This document shows, piece after piece, positions 10,416 through 22,589 of a stretch of 55,654 nucleotides of DNA (its first letter is position 1; each line of letters opens with the position of its first letter). The position numbers and the translations under genes are program-made. This stretch comes from Halocafeteria seosinensis (taxonomy: Eukaryota > Sar > Bigyra > Bicosoecida): contig LVLI01000414.1 in NCBI GenBank assembly GCA_001687465.1, forward strand, positions 1-55,654. The letters are read 5' to 3'. The notes below the pieces were generated by a model, which worked only from the letters and a program-made list of their open reading frames with translations, did no database searches and had not been told where the DNA came from.

Positions 10416-13400
10416 TCAAGTAATCCATTGAAGCGAGGACGTATCGGACGAACATGAGTAGTTTGCAAGGGTTTCCTGTTCCTGTGCTTCCTGACTCCCT
10501 TGTTCCTCTGTATCGTCGGGAGAACAGGACGATGCATCTTCTTCCTCATTGGAGGGTGGGTCTCGAGGCACGTACGTGTGCCCCCGTTGCGCTGCAGTGA
10601 AAGAAGCCAACCCTTCTCGAACCTCGCCCGTGCTCAGACGGAGTCGAAGCTGCGTTTGCATCCAACGAGGAATTTTATTATAGTATTCACCATCGTTATA
10701 TCGGGAGTCGACGAAAAGCACCGATCCCCAGTCGTTTTTATGTCGGATGGCTCGACCGGCTGCTTGGCTACTTGCCCGAAGTGCCTCCGAACAATACCAG
10801 TCATTCCCGTTACGCACTTCGCTGGCATTACCAAGCTTCTGCGCTTTGCGATCTTGGTATCTCCTCTTAGACACTATTTTCCAGTCTTTCAAGGCAGCGA
10901 AGGGAACACCAAGAACCATAACCATCCTACAGTAATTATCAGTAAGGTTGATGCCTTCTGAGAGGGTTCCTCGAAATACTGTAAATAACATCGCGCCGTC
11001 TCGATCTGAATCTTCCGCACAATCCTGCTTAAAACTTCCGATTACTTGTTCCATATATTGTGGACGTGTAAGACCTTCTTCTGCCGCTGCCGAAGCGTCG
11101 TATGATTCCACGTAGATGGTCTTGTTGCTTCTCTGCTTGATAGTTTCAAACACACCTAAACGTTCCCAATTAGCCGCCATTGTTGTCAAGGCCGAGAATG
11201 AGGGTGCAAATACGATTATACCCCCAGGTATTTGCCGGGAAACTTCACATAGAAGAGATCCTATGTCAGAATTAACTTGTTCATCCCGGATAGTCTTGTA
11301 GTTCAACTTAAGGTGCGGACAAGTAGAACTCAGTTTCGAAACGACACCAGCAAATAGTTGCGTTCTAGTGTTTATCACATGTGGCGCGGACAGTTTCTGT
11401 CCGAAGGGCACGCCGAACTCATCTGAAGATTTTTCAAGGGGAGAAAGAGTCCCGCTAAGTATGATCATAGACCTGCACAAGTCAGAAATTTCGGAAATGC
11501 ATGGTTCTGCGTCAAAACAGCATAAATTTAGGTGTAGATCGTTCTTGTAGGTGTCATGACACAACTGGAGCCGAAAAGCATCCAAATAGGGGAACTCAGA
11601 TCCCCGAGACTCGGGCTGACTATTCCGGCTCTGCAACGCAAAACCGCAGCAGGTTAGGACTTTCTCTACTGAAGAGAGGAACGACGCTCTCATGTCCGCT
11701 ACCATGAGTTCATCCTGTTCTTCACCCTCGCTGATACCTTGGTTTTCTCTTTGTATTCGTGCTAGCTCATCTCCAACCTGTTCATGGCTTTCACGCAAAA
11801 CCGGCAGAGTGGCTGAAGTTATTCCCCACGATGCCATGATACTCAGAAGTTCATTGCCTTCCCACGAGTGCTCATTCTTCCCATTTTCCACTCGAGGGAG
11901 AATAGTTTTGTTACGATGTGCCCACTTTACCATGGCGACCAGCACATCAAGGAGAGGCTGGCCCAAGTTCATAAGCGAATACTTTTCAAATATGCTTCGG
12001 AGATTTTTCTCTGCTTCTGATAAAGCGGAAACATTATTCTGCATCAGACAGAAAAGACCCACACTGAAGCCCGTGGCGTCCTTCTTGGCATATACAAGCA
12101 TCACTCACCATAAAGCTAGCTGCGTCCGAGGCTATAGCTTCAATGTTGTGCCCTTCATCACAGATCACAATGGAGCCCTTAAGAATAGGGTCCAGACCGG
12201 AGGTACGCCGAATGACTGGGTCAATCAAATACTGGTAGGGGCATGCAATTATTGTTGAAGACGGAATCCTATCTTTGAGGGCTGCAATGTATGTTACACG
12301 TGCATGGACAGACACAGCACAATAGGCACCGTGCCAACAACCTACCAAAGTACGGGCATCCAGGGGCTGTCCGCGAGTTCCTTTGATTCTTCCGTGCTTC
12401 CGCTACTACCCTATCAACTTCCTCAAGGTCGCAGATTGACGATAGCTGTGCGCTTAGTCGGGACACATTACGTGAATGGGGACACTTGCCACGCTGCAGA
12501 AGATCGGCACACTGTTCTCGCACCGATGGTGAGCTGGGGTTGCGTTTAACACTTTTATTGACGCAACAGCGATTACGGGAAGCCAGCACCGTGCACTGTG
12601 TTTCAAATTCAACATGCATAGCGTCCTCAAAAGAATCAGCAGAAGCTTTCAAGAAGGATTTCGCCGAGCACTTGCTTGCAAGGGCTTCCGCCGACGCTGT
12701 AGACAAAATGCTCTCGGCTATTGGATAAAGACGCACCGACAGTACACTCGCAGCATCAGCAGCATACCTTTCTCTAGACCAGTAGTTGATAAACGTTCAT
12801 ACCAAAATGCTGCATCAACGCATTTCTTCGCTTCGTCTGAAATTTGCTGCAGTTGACCGTGTGTCCTTGAAACGTATATTATACGGCGATTCAGATTCAA
12901 CGAAGAAGGCTCGGGAGCTGCACAGTACAAACGTAACGTAGTGCTGTGAGTTCAGGATGACGGAGGGGTCGCGTACCTTTTCTCTGTGATTCATCGGAAC
13001 TTGCTGCATTCTCTGCGTCCGAACCGGATGATGCTTTCGCATCATGAGAGCTAATTAGGCTTGTGTCTTCTTTTTCTTGGTCGGACTGTTCTTCCTTAGC
13101 TGCGGCAAGTTTCAAATGACCAATAAGAAGCAAGACCCATAGCAATCAATCTTGGCATACTTGTAGAGTTTTTTTTGTCCGCAGCAGCAGCAGCTAATCG
13201 TTCTAACTCATTTTGGAGTTCTTTTAACGTCTCCGATCTTTGCCATGAAAGGCAGGCAGATAGAATAGCCAGCGTCTTCCCCGTTCCCGTGGCTGCAACT
13301 ACAGGAAGTGATTCATCATGAAAGACGCGGACTGACACAGAAATCAAGAACACTCACGGGATTCTATTAGGGCATTCTTTCCGGCGATAATGGCTGATAA

Positions 13401-14051
13401 AACTTTTGACATCACCGCCTTCTGAGAAGGAAATGGTTTGGAGCCTTGCGGAAAGAAGAGTTTACACCCCGATATCGTCATTGTTGGACGTGAAGGGACT
13501 CTCCTTGCAAGGTTGCGTCCTGGAGTAGCAAAATCACCGGAAAATTGCGTCTCGCTAGAGAATCCAATGTCCTGTGTGTGTTCCATGCCTAGACTCTCTC
13601 CGTTGCTGTCACATCTCGCGCGCTTATTTGCCGAGCTATATTCATATTCAATCATTTGATGAGTTCGGCGTGTCGTACGCCAGTTCTCTGGGGTTGCGGC
13701 TATCCGAGACCCACTTGTCGTGCTGGTCGTGTTCGCATCTGGCGACAGCTCCCTCAAGAAGGATGTTACCACATCAGCAGTGCCATCACAACAACTACTG
13801 TTCCCACCTGCAGCCATGTATATTTCACCCCCTATCAGGTCATCAAGATTCGAAGTAGGTTCCAGTTGGGATGCCCGTATGGGTGCTGCTGCCGCTTCAT
13901 CCAGACTAGACTCTTGAGTAGTTCCGTATTCCTCTCCTTCCTGTTCTTGATCCTGTTGTTCTTCTTCTTCGCTGGAAGACTGGTCCTCCTCATCGTCCTC
14001 TTCATCTTCAGGATTAGCTTCCTCCAAGGCTGTACTCTGTCTCACGCCCAT
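10416..14051 (-). CDS. BRIP1: FANCJ/BRIP1-type iron-sulfur DNA helicase
   Basis: Seven exons on the minus strand: 14051-13358, 13292-13161, 13099-12977, 12917-12768, 12717-12346, 12281-12109 and 12038-10416, joining in frame to 1,088 residues. Seen in order: an acidic N-terminus, FPQGSKPFPSQ (Q-motif region), the Walker A SPTGTGKT restored by splicing, IIYVSRTHGQL, the four-cysteine iron-sulfur region (CVNKSV, QCADL, KCPHS, GCPYF), CDEGHNIE (motif II), LSGTLSP, and the C-terminal NDWGSVLFVDSRY. The block GITSATLPVL and the C-terminal helicase sequence fit FANCJ better than DDX11, RTEL1 or XPD. FANCJ unwinds DNA 5' to 3' in crosslink repair and at G-quadruplexes in the nucleus. Motif II is DEGH where the family has DEAH. 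There is little sequence after the helicase core, so a long C-terminal BRCA1-binding tail as in animals is absent. Confidence 0.92.
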
Positions 14052-14755
14052 ATCTACCGCGCGACGGGGGTACGGAACTAGACTAGATGGGAGGCGTAAC
14101 CAGGACAGTGTCAATCCAAAAAGACAACGAGCAGCGAATGTATCCCGATAATCTTGGTGTTAGTGGGGAAAACACACTTCCTATAGCTATCGTTAACGTT
14201 GGAATTCAAAAATAGTTGAAGTTGGATTCATGTTTTGGTAGCATGGTATCTCAATTGCAACCCCAGATACAAACAAAAGCAGTTGGTAAAGTGGGGATAT
14301 CTAACTATAGCTACCATATGGGAATACTCGCTACCAATGCATTTGTTGTTCGCCACCAGGCTACATAGAGAGCTAAAGTACGACTCGTACTGTACGAGGT
14401 CCGAAGGCAGCAATCTTTTCGCACACTTTTTTTCGACTTCAACGCTGGTGTCACTGTTGGCACGCAATATACTCCAGTTTCTAGACGCACTATTGTGCCT
14501 TCAATGAGTGTCATTGCCTACATGGAGAAATAGTGGCAGAGCGAAGTCCTTGGTGAATGGTTCGTCGGATGGTGCACTGCCGGTAACTTACACTGACGTC
14601 AACGCGGCTGTGGGAACATATACGTGCCTGAGCCAAGACTTGTGTATTTCAAGACGATTTCGCCTCCTTTCATTAGACGCTACTACGTGGAAAATTGGTA
14701 GTTAGATAAAGCTACCTCGTGGGTATACGTGTGTCTTCCGTGGGGAAGAAGAAAA
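14052..14755. other. Divergent promoter region FANCJ / PAM16
   Basis: About 0.7 kb between two divergent start codons. It must carry both promoters; I recognise no specific motif. Confidence 0.55.
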
Positions 14756-15295
14756 ATGTCAGGACCTATATTACGTGTTGTGGCGCAAGTCCTCGTGGCT
14801 GGTGCCAATACGTTTGTGAAAGCATTCCAGGCCGCATACCAAAATGCGTCCAGAGGTACGTAATTCCTATGCTTTGCGCTATTGCCGGAACTCTAAACCG
14901 AATACTGTGCATCATTTCTTGAACTCTTTTCAGGTGGTGGAAGTCAGATGAAAAATGCTGCCTCTGTGTTGAGCCGTACGGAGATGTCCGTCACAGAAGC
15001 ACGCAAAGTGCTTAACTTCTCTGCAGAAGAGGGATTAAGTAGGGAGACAATATTGGAACAGTTTAAAAACTATTTTGAAGCGAATGACCCGAAGAAAGGC
15101 GGATCATTCTACCTGCAATGTAAAATATACCATGCCAAGAATTCACTGCTGAAGGAGATAGGTGAAGAACCCAGTGATGAGGACATGGCTGGAGTTGGAG
15201 ACGAAGAGAATCAGGAAGAAGAAGAGGAGGAGGAACAACAAGCGGAGAAAGCTAAAGTTAAGGAAGAGGAGGATGACAGCAAAAACAATCGCTGA
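14756..15295 (+). CDS. PAM16: PAM16/Tim16 (Magmas), import motor J-like subunit
   Basis: Exons 14756-14855 and 14934-15295 give 153 residues; the donor is GTACGT and the acceptor TTTTCAG. The N-terminus (MSGPILRVVAQVLVAGANTF) is the hydrophobic matrix-anchoring segment of the family, followed by MSVTEARKVLNF and FKNYFEANDPKKGGSFYLQ, which matches the degenerate J domain. PAM16 pairs with the J-protein PAM18 at the mitochondrial inner membrane and restrains its stimulation of mtHsp70 during protein import. The J-domain HPD is replaced by DPK, as expected for PAM16-like proteins. The last 43 or so residues are strongly acidic (E-rich, ending DDSKNNR), longer than the usual family tail. Confidence 0.93.
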
Positions 15296-15785
15296 AAGCA
15301 TGTATTCATCCACCAGTCACGTAGAGGTGGTTCAAGGAAGCTGCGAGTTATCCCGTAAATTATCAGGTTCAGGCAGCTATTGTTGTACAAGAACCATATA
15401 ATATGCACTACAGTTGAGCCTTGCAGCGTACATGGCTCTCTTCATTCCAGTTGATTGGAGGAGTGAGAGAGAAACCGGCAGGAAATGAGGACTTAGGAGA
15501 CTACGGCGCTTACTCTCAATAAAGTGAGAATTCAGTCATATCGCTTCCTTGGAAGACAACGCTTTTGTCGTGTTTCGTACGTGGAGTCAAACTTTTGCCG
15601 AATGGAGATACAGTATCTGTGCTTTGTTGAAGTGAGGACATTATCCGAATGTCTCGTTAGTGATAGTGGTAGTGGTTTACTCATATTTGTTGACCGTGAT
15701 TCGCAATGATAAATAGAAAATTGCTTGCAGTCTTCAAGTACTGTCATCCTTTTAGTCGGCCACTTTCGTAGACAAGCATGGCACG
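15296..15785. other. Intergenic; possible poly(A) signal
   Basis: About 0.5 kb. An AATAAA occurs at 15518-15523, which could serve PAM16, but use is unproven. Nothing else recognised. Confidence 0.4.
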
Positions 15786-18700
15786 ATGCCAAGAGAGTAC
15801 ACTGGCTTCACCTTGTTACTCCTTGCGCTGTGCTCCACCCAACCAATCTGTCACGCGAGGATTACATATCTTAGCAGTAATAGTGGTGTAAATACCATCC
15901 CTGCTGCGAGCAAATCCAAAGGAGCGTCTTTACTACGATACGCTAGCAGTCACGGAACCCCCTCAATCGCTAGCAATGCTTTTATTTCTGTAAGTAACCC
16001 GTTGACCAAGCTCACCAACTCAAAACCTGATGGAACATGTACAAATCACAGGTGCAAAACTATGCCAAACTGGTTGCTACTGCTTTGAGCAGAGATAGGC
16101 AGAAACTGTCTGCCTTTCTTGGAAACACAAAAGACACCATACAAAGGGAACATGGCAACGTATCACTGTGGCCACAACACAGAGAGGAAGTAGAGAAATT
16201 GTGCCGAAGACACAGGCTCTTACAGAGGGACATGCTTTCGTTGGATGCCAACGGGACACTTTCCTTATCCGTGCGTTCCTTAGATGTAAGATGAATGCTG
16301 ATTGTTCCATTGTTTCGTGGTGGTGTAATTGTAACAATTTGAAGTTCCTCCGATCGACAGTATCTGTTGACCACTCCATTGCAATGTGTTATGGAGCATA
16401 ATGAAGGACGGCTACTTCTGGCAACTCTGAAATGGTCTTCATTTGATTCATTCATGGTGCTTACTCAAGTCCTGCGGCACCTAATTTTAAGGGCTTCCAA
16501 CGATTCTGCGGCGTCTCCGGCGGAATGCATAGATATGGATGTTTGCTTCTGGAGGGGATTTGTTCGCCTAGTACCCTACTTGTGCAGTTTATCGCTTCCT
16601 GCAGAATGGCACTCAATAAAGACTATATTGCAAAGTGGAATACAATTTTTGCCGCATGCTCTAGACAGCTATTTTGGTTTTAATTATTCGGTATCCGAAG
16701 GAGTACTGCCTGCGGTAAACGAGACACACTCCAAGCTATTGCAAACCAGATTGCCTCTCTTACAGTTGTTACATTCGGAAGCTGGTGTTCTCTGGGAATA
16801 CAGGTGGATTCTAGAACTTCAAGAGGTGTCGCATATGTCTCATTCTGGGAATTGCACCGGAAGCGGACGAAACGGTTCCCTCTCACAGTATCTGGGGGAG
16901 CAGCACATGTCGTTAGGCTTGCACTACAATTTCACTTGGCTACCTTGCTCAGTTACGACGGTGTGGCCGCCTGAAGGAAAAGGAGAGAAAGACAATCCTC
17001 AAATGCACTTCATGTTGCAGGAGCTCCTTTTCTCGGCATTGCACTTAGTTCCTGAGACAGAACATATCTACTTTGGTTTAAAACTATCGCAGTTATTGCG
17101 GCTAAGTCCGGAGTCTAGGAGCTTGGTTCGGACCTCCAAGAGACAATACCAAACGCGATTAGGCGTTCTAATAGACGGAACATTTAAGCAAAGGATGCTT
17201 CCTGAGCCTTTGAGGCATTGGAAAGATGTAAGCTGATAGTTCTACCGCCCTGTTTGTTTCTATGCGATGTGGATCGTGTTCCAACTTGCAGATTACGTTC
17301 GTGTTGGTAAACTGCACAGGGTCTGTGTTCCAGAAATTGGCGACAGTGCCTGATGTTGAATTCATTACAATAGACATGGGGAGTTCGCTAGCACAATCTA
17401 CGCGAGGAATGCAAAAGTTAAGGGATTTTTCGTTTGATGCGTTATTGTTTTTCTCGGTGAGTGGTACTACCAGTTCTAGTAGCCAGTATTTTGCCTCCGA
17501 ACCCACTGATTTACATAAATGTCGCAGAAGTCAGAATGTGCTTTCCATAATCTGCTTCTGCGATACTTACGCTCTTCGCCCATCCAAGTGGACCTGTCAA
17601 CGGCGTTATCTGGCGGTATAATAAACAGCGGGGCTCTTTGCTTAGGACAAGGTCTCCAAATCGACTGGCTTATTCAGTCCACTATGACTCACCGGGACAA
17701 GGGTTTGTGCCGTTCCTGGTGGTGGCCGCAGGCTGATCCGTCTATAGCTCAGATGTGTTCTTTTACATCGATCGATGAGGGGAAGAAAATTGAGAGAATT
17801 CTTGGAGCGATAACTCGAAACGCTGGTCGCTACGAAAATCCCGCCAGGAGTATCAAACACATTACGGACAGTGCAGGCTATCCAACTCTGCACTGGGTAA
17901 CGGTTGCAACCAAACAACATAAAAACTTGGCTCAGCTCCAAGAAGTTTCAGAGTATTTAGGTTATCCCAAACTGGTAATACTTGGAATGAACGATAGCAA
18001 GTTGTTTGATAAATCAAAATGTCTCGAAGGCACTTTGGGTTTGTGTGCTACGAATGACAAGCTACGGCTGGTTCACAACTATATCAAGCATATTCCGACT
18101 GAGGATGTGATCCTCTTCACTGATGCATTTGACGTCCTCCCTCTGCAGGGGCCCCGAACCTTGTTGGAAAAGTTTCAGTCTTTCAAAGCTGACATTGTCT
18201 TCAACGCCGAGATTGTGTGCTTTCCGTACAAGAGTTATATCGACTACTATGATAGCGGAGAAGAACAGTTGTACCAACTAAAGCGGTGGTCAAATTCCAG
18301 CACCTCCCTTCTCGAAGCAATGAACCACACTCTACGGTACGAGTTTCTCAATTCCGGGGTATACATTGGAAAGCAATTTGCTTTGATGAACATCTTCGAA
18401 GCTGCCCCGCACTTCAAACAGGAGCAACGCTGGTGTGACCAATTTTACTTCCATACTGTTTATCTGGCACTCACGGGGAAATCCGACCTTCTATTAAATG
18501 ACACCAATATGGGGGAGTTTTCTCCTCAAATGATTCGAAATATTGAAAGCCTGTCTACGAGACTCCCCAGAAGGATGGCTGAACTACCAACTATCAATAT
18601 GCAGCTTGATCTTTCCGCAGAGATGTTCCTTACCTCAACTGGTATGACGGAGTATATGCACTCGGAACCATGTGCTGAATTCATTCCAATTTGTGCACGT

Positions 18701-18919
18701 GAAGGGAATGCTTACGCTGAAGAGTGTTCTCGTCTTCTCGCTGATTTGCAGCGTAGCGCTGTGGACAACAGCTCCGCTTGCCGGGTTTTGAGATCTGGCA
18801 CAGGATCCTACCCAACTTTTCTTCATGCAAATGGTGCTCAAATGATGGGAATAGTTGAAGCAGCTCACCAAAGTATATTTTGCAATAGGATTGGTTACCA
18901 ATCGGGATCTTGTACTTGA
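15786..18919 (+). CDS. Secretory-pathway glycosyltransferase: GT41-like part fused to PLOD-type GT domain
   Basis: Five exons (15786-15989, 16052-16285, 16361-17227, 17292-17456, 17528-18919) join in frame to 953 residues. A signal peptide is visible (TGFTLLLLALCSTQPICHA). Roughly residues 250-560 contain ITFVLVNC, DALLFF, LRYLRSSPIQVDL and QIDWLI, which follow the pattern of the C-terminal catalytic region of SPINDLY/OGT-like (GT41) enzymes. From about residue 610 a second domain has DVILFTDAFDVL, FNAEIVCFP, FLNSGVYIG, CDQFYF and LHANGA, matching the glucosyltransferase domain of lysyl hydroxylase (PLOD), with DAFD as the metal-binding acidic motif. The PLOD-type call is firm; the GT41-like call is inference from pattern. 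Expected substrate is a secreted or surface glycoprotein. No lysyl hydroxylase (2OG-Fe) domain is present. The stop is 15 nt from the stop of the convergent gene. Confidence 0.8.
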
Positions 18920-18934
18920 ACGCCGAATAACCCT

Positions 18935-19732
18935 TCACGTTGCGCCGGGTTTTAGCACCCGAGTTAGGCTCTGCAAAGTCTGTGGATCTCTTTTGAGGCG
19001 CTTTTCGGAAATATCCTGGTATGCTTACCTGGTCAATTGCTCTTGCTTGTTCGAGAATGCACTGCACCTCTTGGAAATGGCTTGATCGCTCTGCTTTCAT
19101 ACACCGGAGTCTTCGCTGTTGTGCTACTACACGGGATTCCATGATTCTAAGCTGCTTAGACTTTGGTTCCGTTGGCTGCAAAATACAGTGTTTACAGCGA
19201 TTCATAATATTCTCTATAGGGTAGCACTGTCCCTTACTCCAATGTTCTGAGTGGTGTCAGCAGGACGAATTCTTTCCAATTCCTGTCGGGCAAACGCAAG
19301 AGTACAAATCATCGAAGCCCGTAGGATGCTAGGATTACATACTAAAAATGATGCTGGCGTAGTTTTGTTGTCAACGACTGAAGATTTATCAGGGCCCGAA
19401 GACGTTGGAGAACCGCTTTTCTGGCTTCCTGATTCTAGTTCTTTTCCACCTGCGCTGGTACTTTGTTGGGACTGCGGCAAAGGAGGGATTGCATGTCCCG
19501 TATCCTGCTCTTTTAATGTTCCCCCTGACTCCTCTTGCCCATCATAAAGCTCGTCGAGAGTAGTCATTTGCTCATCCGGTGGAAATTGCCGACAGCTTTC
19601 TTCAATTAAGTCACGTTGCTCGAGTTCCAATTCCTTTTGAGCTTCTGGGTTATAAGGGTACATTTCCATATCCTCATCTTCTGAGAAAGCAACAGAGGGA
19701 GATGACTGTGGAAATAATGTATTATCTTCCAT
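18935..19732 (-). CDS. Unrecognised acidic protein with C-terminal helical segment
   Basis: Exons 19732-19238, 19175-19029 and 18970-18935 join in frame to 225 residues; introns of 62 and 58 nt have GTAAGG/GTAAGC donors and TTGCAG acceptors. The N-terminal two thirds is acidic and rich in E, S, Q and P (low complexity, probably disordered). The C-terminal 80 residues are helical and charged (ARQELERIR, then VVAQQRRLRCMKAERSSHF, then ILEQARAIDQSL). No family recognised. The splice structure and steady frame use suggest a real gene. Confidence 0.6.
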
Positions 19733-20069
19733 CGTATTTGTCTCGAAAAGGACAGTCTATCCTACCATCAAATCCAAGGAGAATCGAGCAGTATTGAGGA
19801 ATTGGAATTGGAACCCTCAATTCTTCATTTATATTCAAATGAGAATGTAGTGCGAAAAGTAACTCTTAAGAATCTTAAGCAGATTGTACATATAATATAC
19901 CATATGATATAACACACGCAACATTGAGAGTACTCTGAATATCTATCTTGGCTGGTCGCAGTAACCATTCTTCGCCCTAACTATGAAGCATGGGCCACCA
20001 AAAGCCCCTAGACATGCTCCGATATGAAGAATATGCACTATTTGGGCATTCAGACACACGCAATACCAG
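19733..20069. other. Intergenic, AT-rich, nothing recognised
   Basis: About 0.34 kb separating two minus-strand genes; it must contain the promoter of the 18935-19732 gene and the 3' end of the ABC transporter gene. Confidence 0.5.
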
Positions 20070-22589
20070 CTACAGCTGACGTTTGTTTTGCGCCGCTTTG
20101 AGCCGCAAGGCCAAATACGTTAGTATACGTAATCCCACCAACAGGGCTGCCAAGGCTGCAACGTTCATCAATTTAGGGTTGCATGAGTTGTTCCGGTTCA
20201 TCCAGGCATGAAATATAGAGAAATACGTACGAATTAAATCAGTTACAAGATCAGCTTCAGGGAAGAACTGATCGAGGACTTTCCTTCCAGTTTCTCTGCA
20301 AGGTTCGCCTGGCTCCACATCGTGGCAGGAGAGACTGAGACCATCCCAGATAATCTCCCCCGCAGATTGATATCCGTACTGAATGAAGCTTACTGTAGCA
20401 TAGAAAAGAAATGGCTTTGAGTTATACGAAAACTTCACGGAAAGACGTAGGAAAGACCACTGAGACGTACCCGCTTCTACCCATACCAACCAATCAGGGA
20501 TTGCTTCGGTGTTGATCAACAACCCACCTGCACTCATTCACGTAGCAATTGCTAAAACGAAACAAACAACACAGGCGATAAGAGCACTACAGTACCCATA
20601 CCTGTCAAAAGCATGGGAAGTAAGGCTACCGGACCCAGTGCTAACGCAACATCGACCGAGGGCACAGCAGCGGAAAGGAAATACCCGAGAGACATCGCAG
20701 TATTAGCGGTCAATACAACGACCCCTGTGAAGGCTGCAAATCGCCAGAACTCCGTACCCAGTTCCATCATCCAAAATACAAGCGAACAAAAGATAGTTGG
20801 AAAAAGCACTTGAAAAGGTAAATCGGAAATCAGTTTTGCGAAGTAATAGCTTGACACGCTGTACGTCCCATTGGCATGTTCCCGCAAAAAAATGGGACGT
20901 TCTAACGGAAACGTTTGTAGCACACCAAAGATACCACTAAAGCTCTGGTTGATGATAATGAAAAAAATTGCACCATTTCTACCTTGTATGCTGGATTGGT
21001 CGAAACCTAGCTGATAGAATATTGCCCCGGCAATTAACGCCAATATGATGGTTTGCATTGCCCGCGCGTACGTAAGGATAGGATTTCGGGAAGTATCCAG
21101 CAGCGCACGACTGGTGAGAAGTTTAAATTGTTTCCAGCGGTTCACCGCGTACTTGCTCTCAACGATCGACTCCTCATCTTCAAGTAATTTCATTGCCGAC
21201 TTGGCAAACGTATCATCATGGGTCAATAATTTCTTATTCAAATCGCTTTCTTTCCATCTCCGTCCCAGTCCTTCAATGAGTTCGTACTTGGAGTGTTTAG
21301 GGCTATTGACGGAGAGAGCCTTAATGAAGAAATCTGCGGGGTTGGTGTACGTAGGACACTCCAAATAGGGATCGATTTGAGCAAAATATTGAGTCGCATC
21401 ATCTTTGTCCCCAAAGAAAACAATCTCCCCTTCTCTCATTAGTACGAGCTTGTCAAACAAATGGAAGACTTCTGAGGATGGCTGGTGTATGGTCGTTACA
21501 ACAGTTCGTCCTGCAAGTGAAGTACGTCGATAGAGTGAGCTGTACAAGAGCTGATTTCATGAACGAAAAGCTTACCAGCATGAGCCAAGTTTTTCAGCAT
21601 CTTAATAATGCTCTCAGCCATGTAGGAGTCAAGGCCACTTGTGGGTTCATCAGCGAAAAGCAAGGACGGGTTGGTAATGATCTCAGAAGCCAAAGCAAGC
21701 CTCTTTTTCTCTCCACCGGAAATTCCCCTGAAACGCACAAACATGCAGCATAATAGTAATGATACAATTCGCAACGTCTAATGGAGACTAGTTGTTTTCG
21801 TACCTCTTGCTTTTGGCGGAGCCAATTATAGAATTTTCCACCTTTCGGAGACCCAAAGCGGATATCAGACTCTGGACTCGGTTCTCCTTCTCTTCGTCAT
21901 CGACAGAGTCACCCAGACGAAGTGCCACTTGAAATCTTAAGTGCTCCTTTACCGTCAACGATGGAAGAAACAAATCCTCTTGTTGGACGTATGCTGCAAT
22001 TCGCGGGAAGCTCTTGGTAGCCGGTTTCCCATTAATGAGAACCTCTCCTGAGGTCTGAGGGGAGCGACGGCTGATCAAATTCAGCAAACTGGTCTTCCCA
22101 GCTCCACTGCACGGCCAAAGTATTGATAAATGCATAATTGTTGTGTACAGGAGGTCCAAATCCATGATGTGCATGTGTAACTTACCTCGCCCCCAAAATC
22201 GCTACGAGCTCCCCGGGGCGCGCCTTCCCGGAGATGCTGTTGAGGATGGTTTTGTATTTTGTCTCAGGAGCAGGTTTACAGGGCTGTTTCTTTTCCTCAC
22301 CGACGGGCACCTTCAATACGATGTCATTCCACTCTAATGTGAGCGCAGGCACCTTGCCCACCACTTCGTAGACCATCGCCCCATCATCTTCAGCCGCTGA
22401 CGAGGCTGACTCCCCNTCGTCGTTGTTTTCTTTTTGACCGCCGTTTTGGCTACCACCGCGGGCCTCATCATCCTGATTCACTCCTTGTTCGTCCTCTATT
22501 TGAATCGAGACATTTTGCGCCTCCTTCTCCTCCGTCGTGGAGGAGGCGGTATTCGGTACCGAATTCGCTCCGGTCGCTCCCGCTGACAT
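20070..22589 (-). CDS. ABCG-family half transporter
   Basis: Six exons on the minus strand (22589-22186, 22106-21804, 21727-21576, 21510-20602, 20527-20471, 20392-20070) join to 715 residues, the normal length for an ABCG half transporter (nucleotide-binding domain first, membrane domain second). Splicing restores Walker A (GASGAGKTS), the signature (GISGGEKKR), Walker B ([12 protein letters not shown]) and the switch region ([10 protein letters not shown]). The membrane half has the expected segments [27 protein letters not shown], a glycine-rich [14 protein letters not shown] and a last helix near [16 protein letters not shown] proteins export lipids, sterols or xenobiotics as dimers at the plasma membrane or endomembranes; substrate unknown. 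A 75-nt in-frame stretch starting with GTACGT in the last exon could be an optional intron; keeping it fits the family better. Base 22416 is N. Confidence 0.92.

Noticed and set aside
20225-20299. Possible 75-nt in-frame intron near the ABCG C-terminus (GTACGT donor)
   Set aside because: Removing it would delete residues just before the last membrane helix; retention fits the family better.
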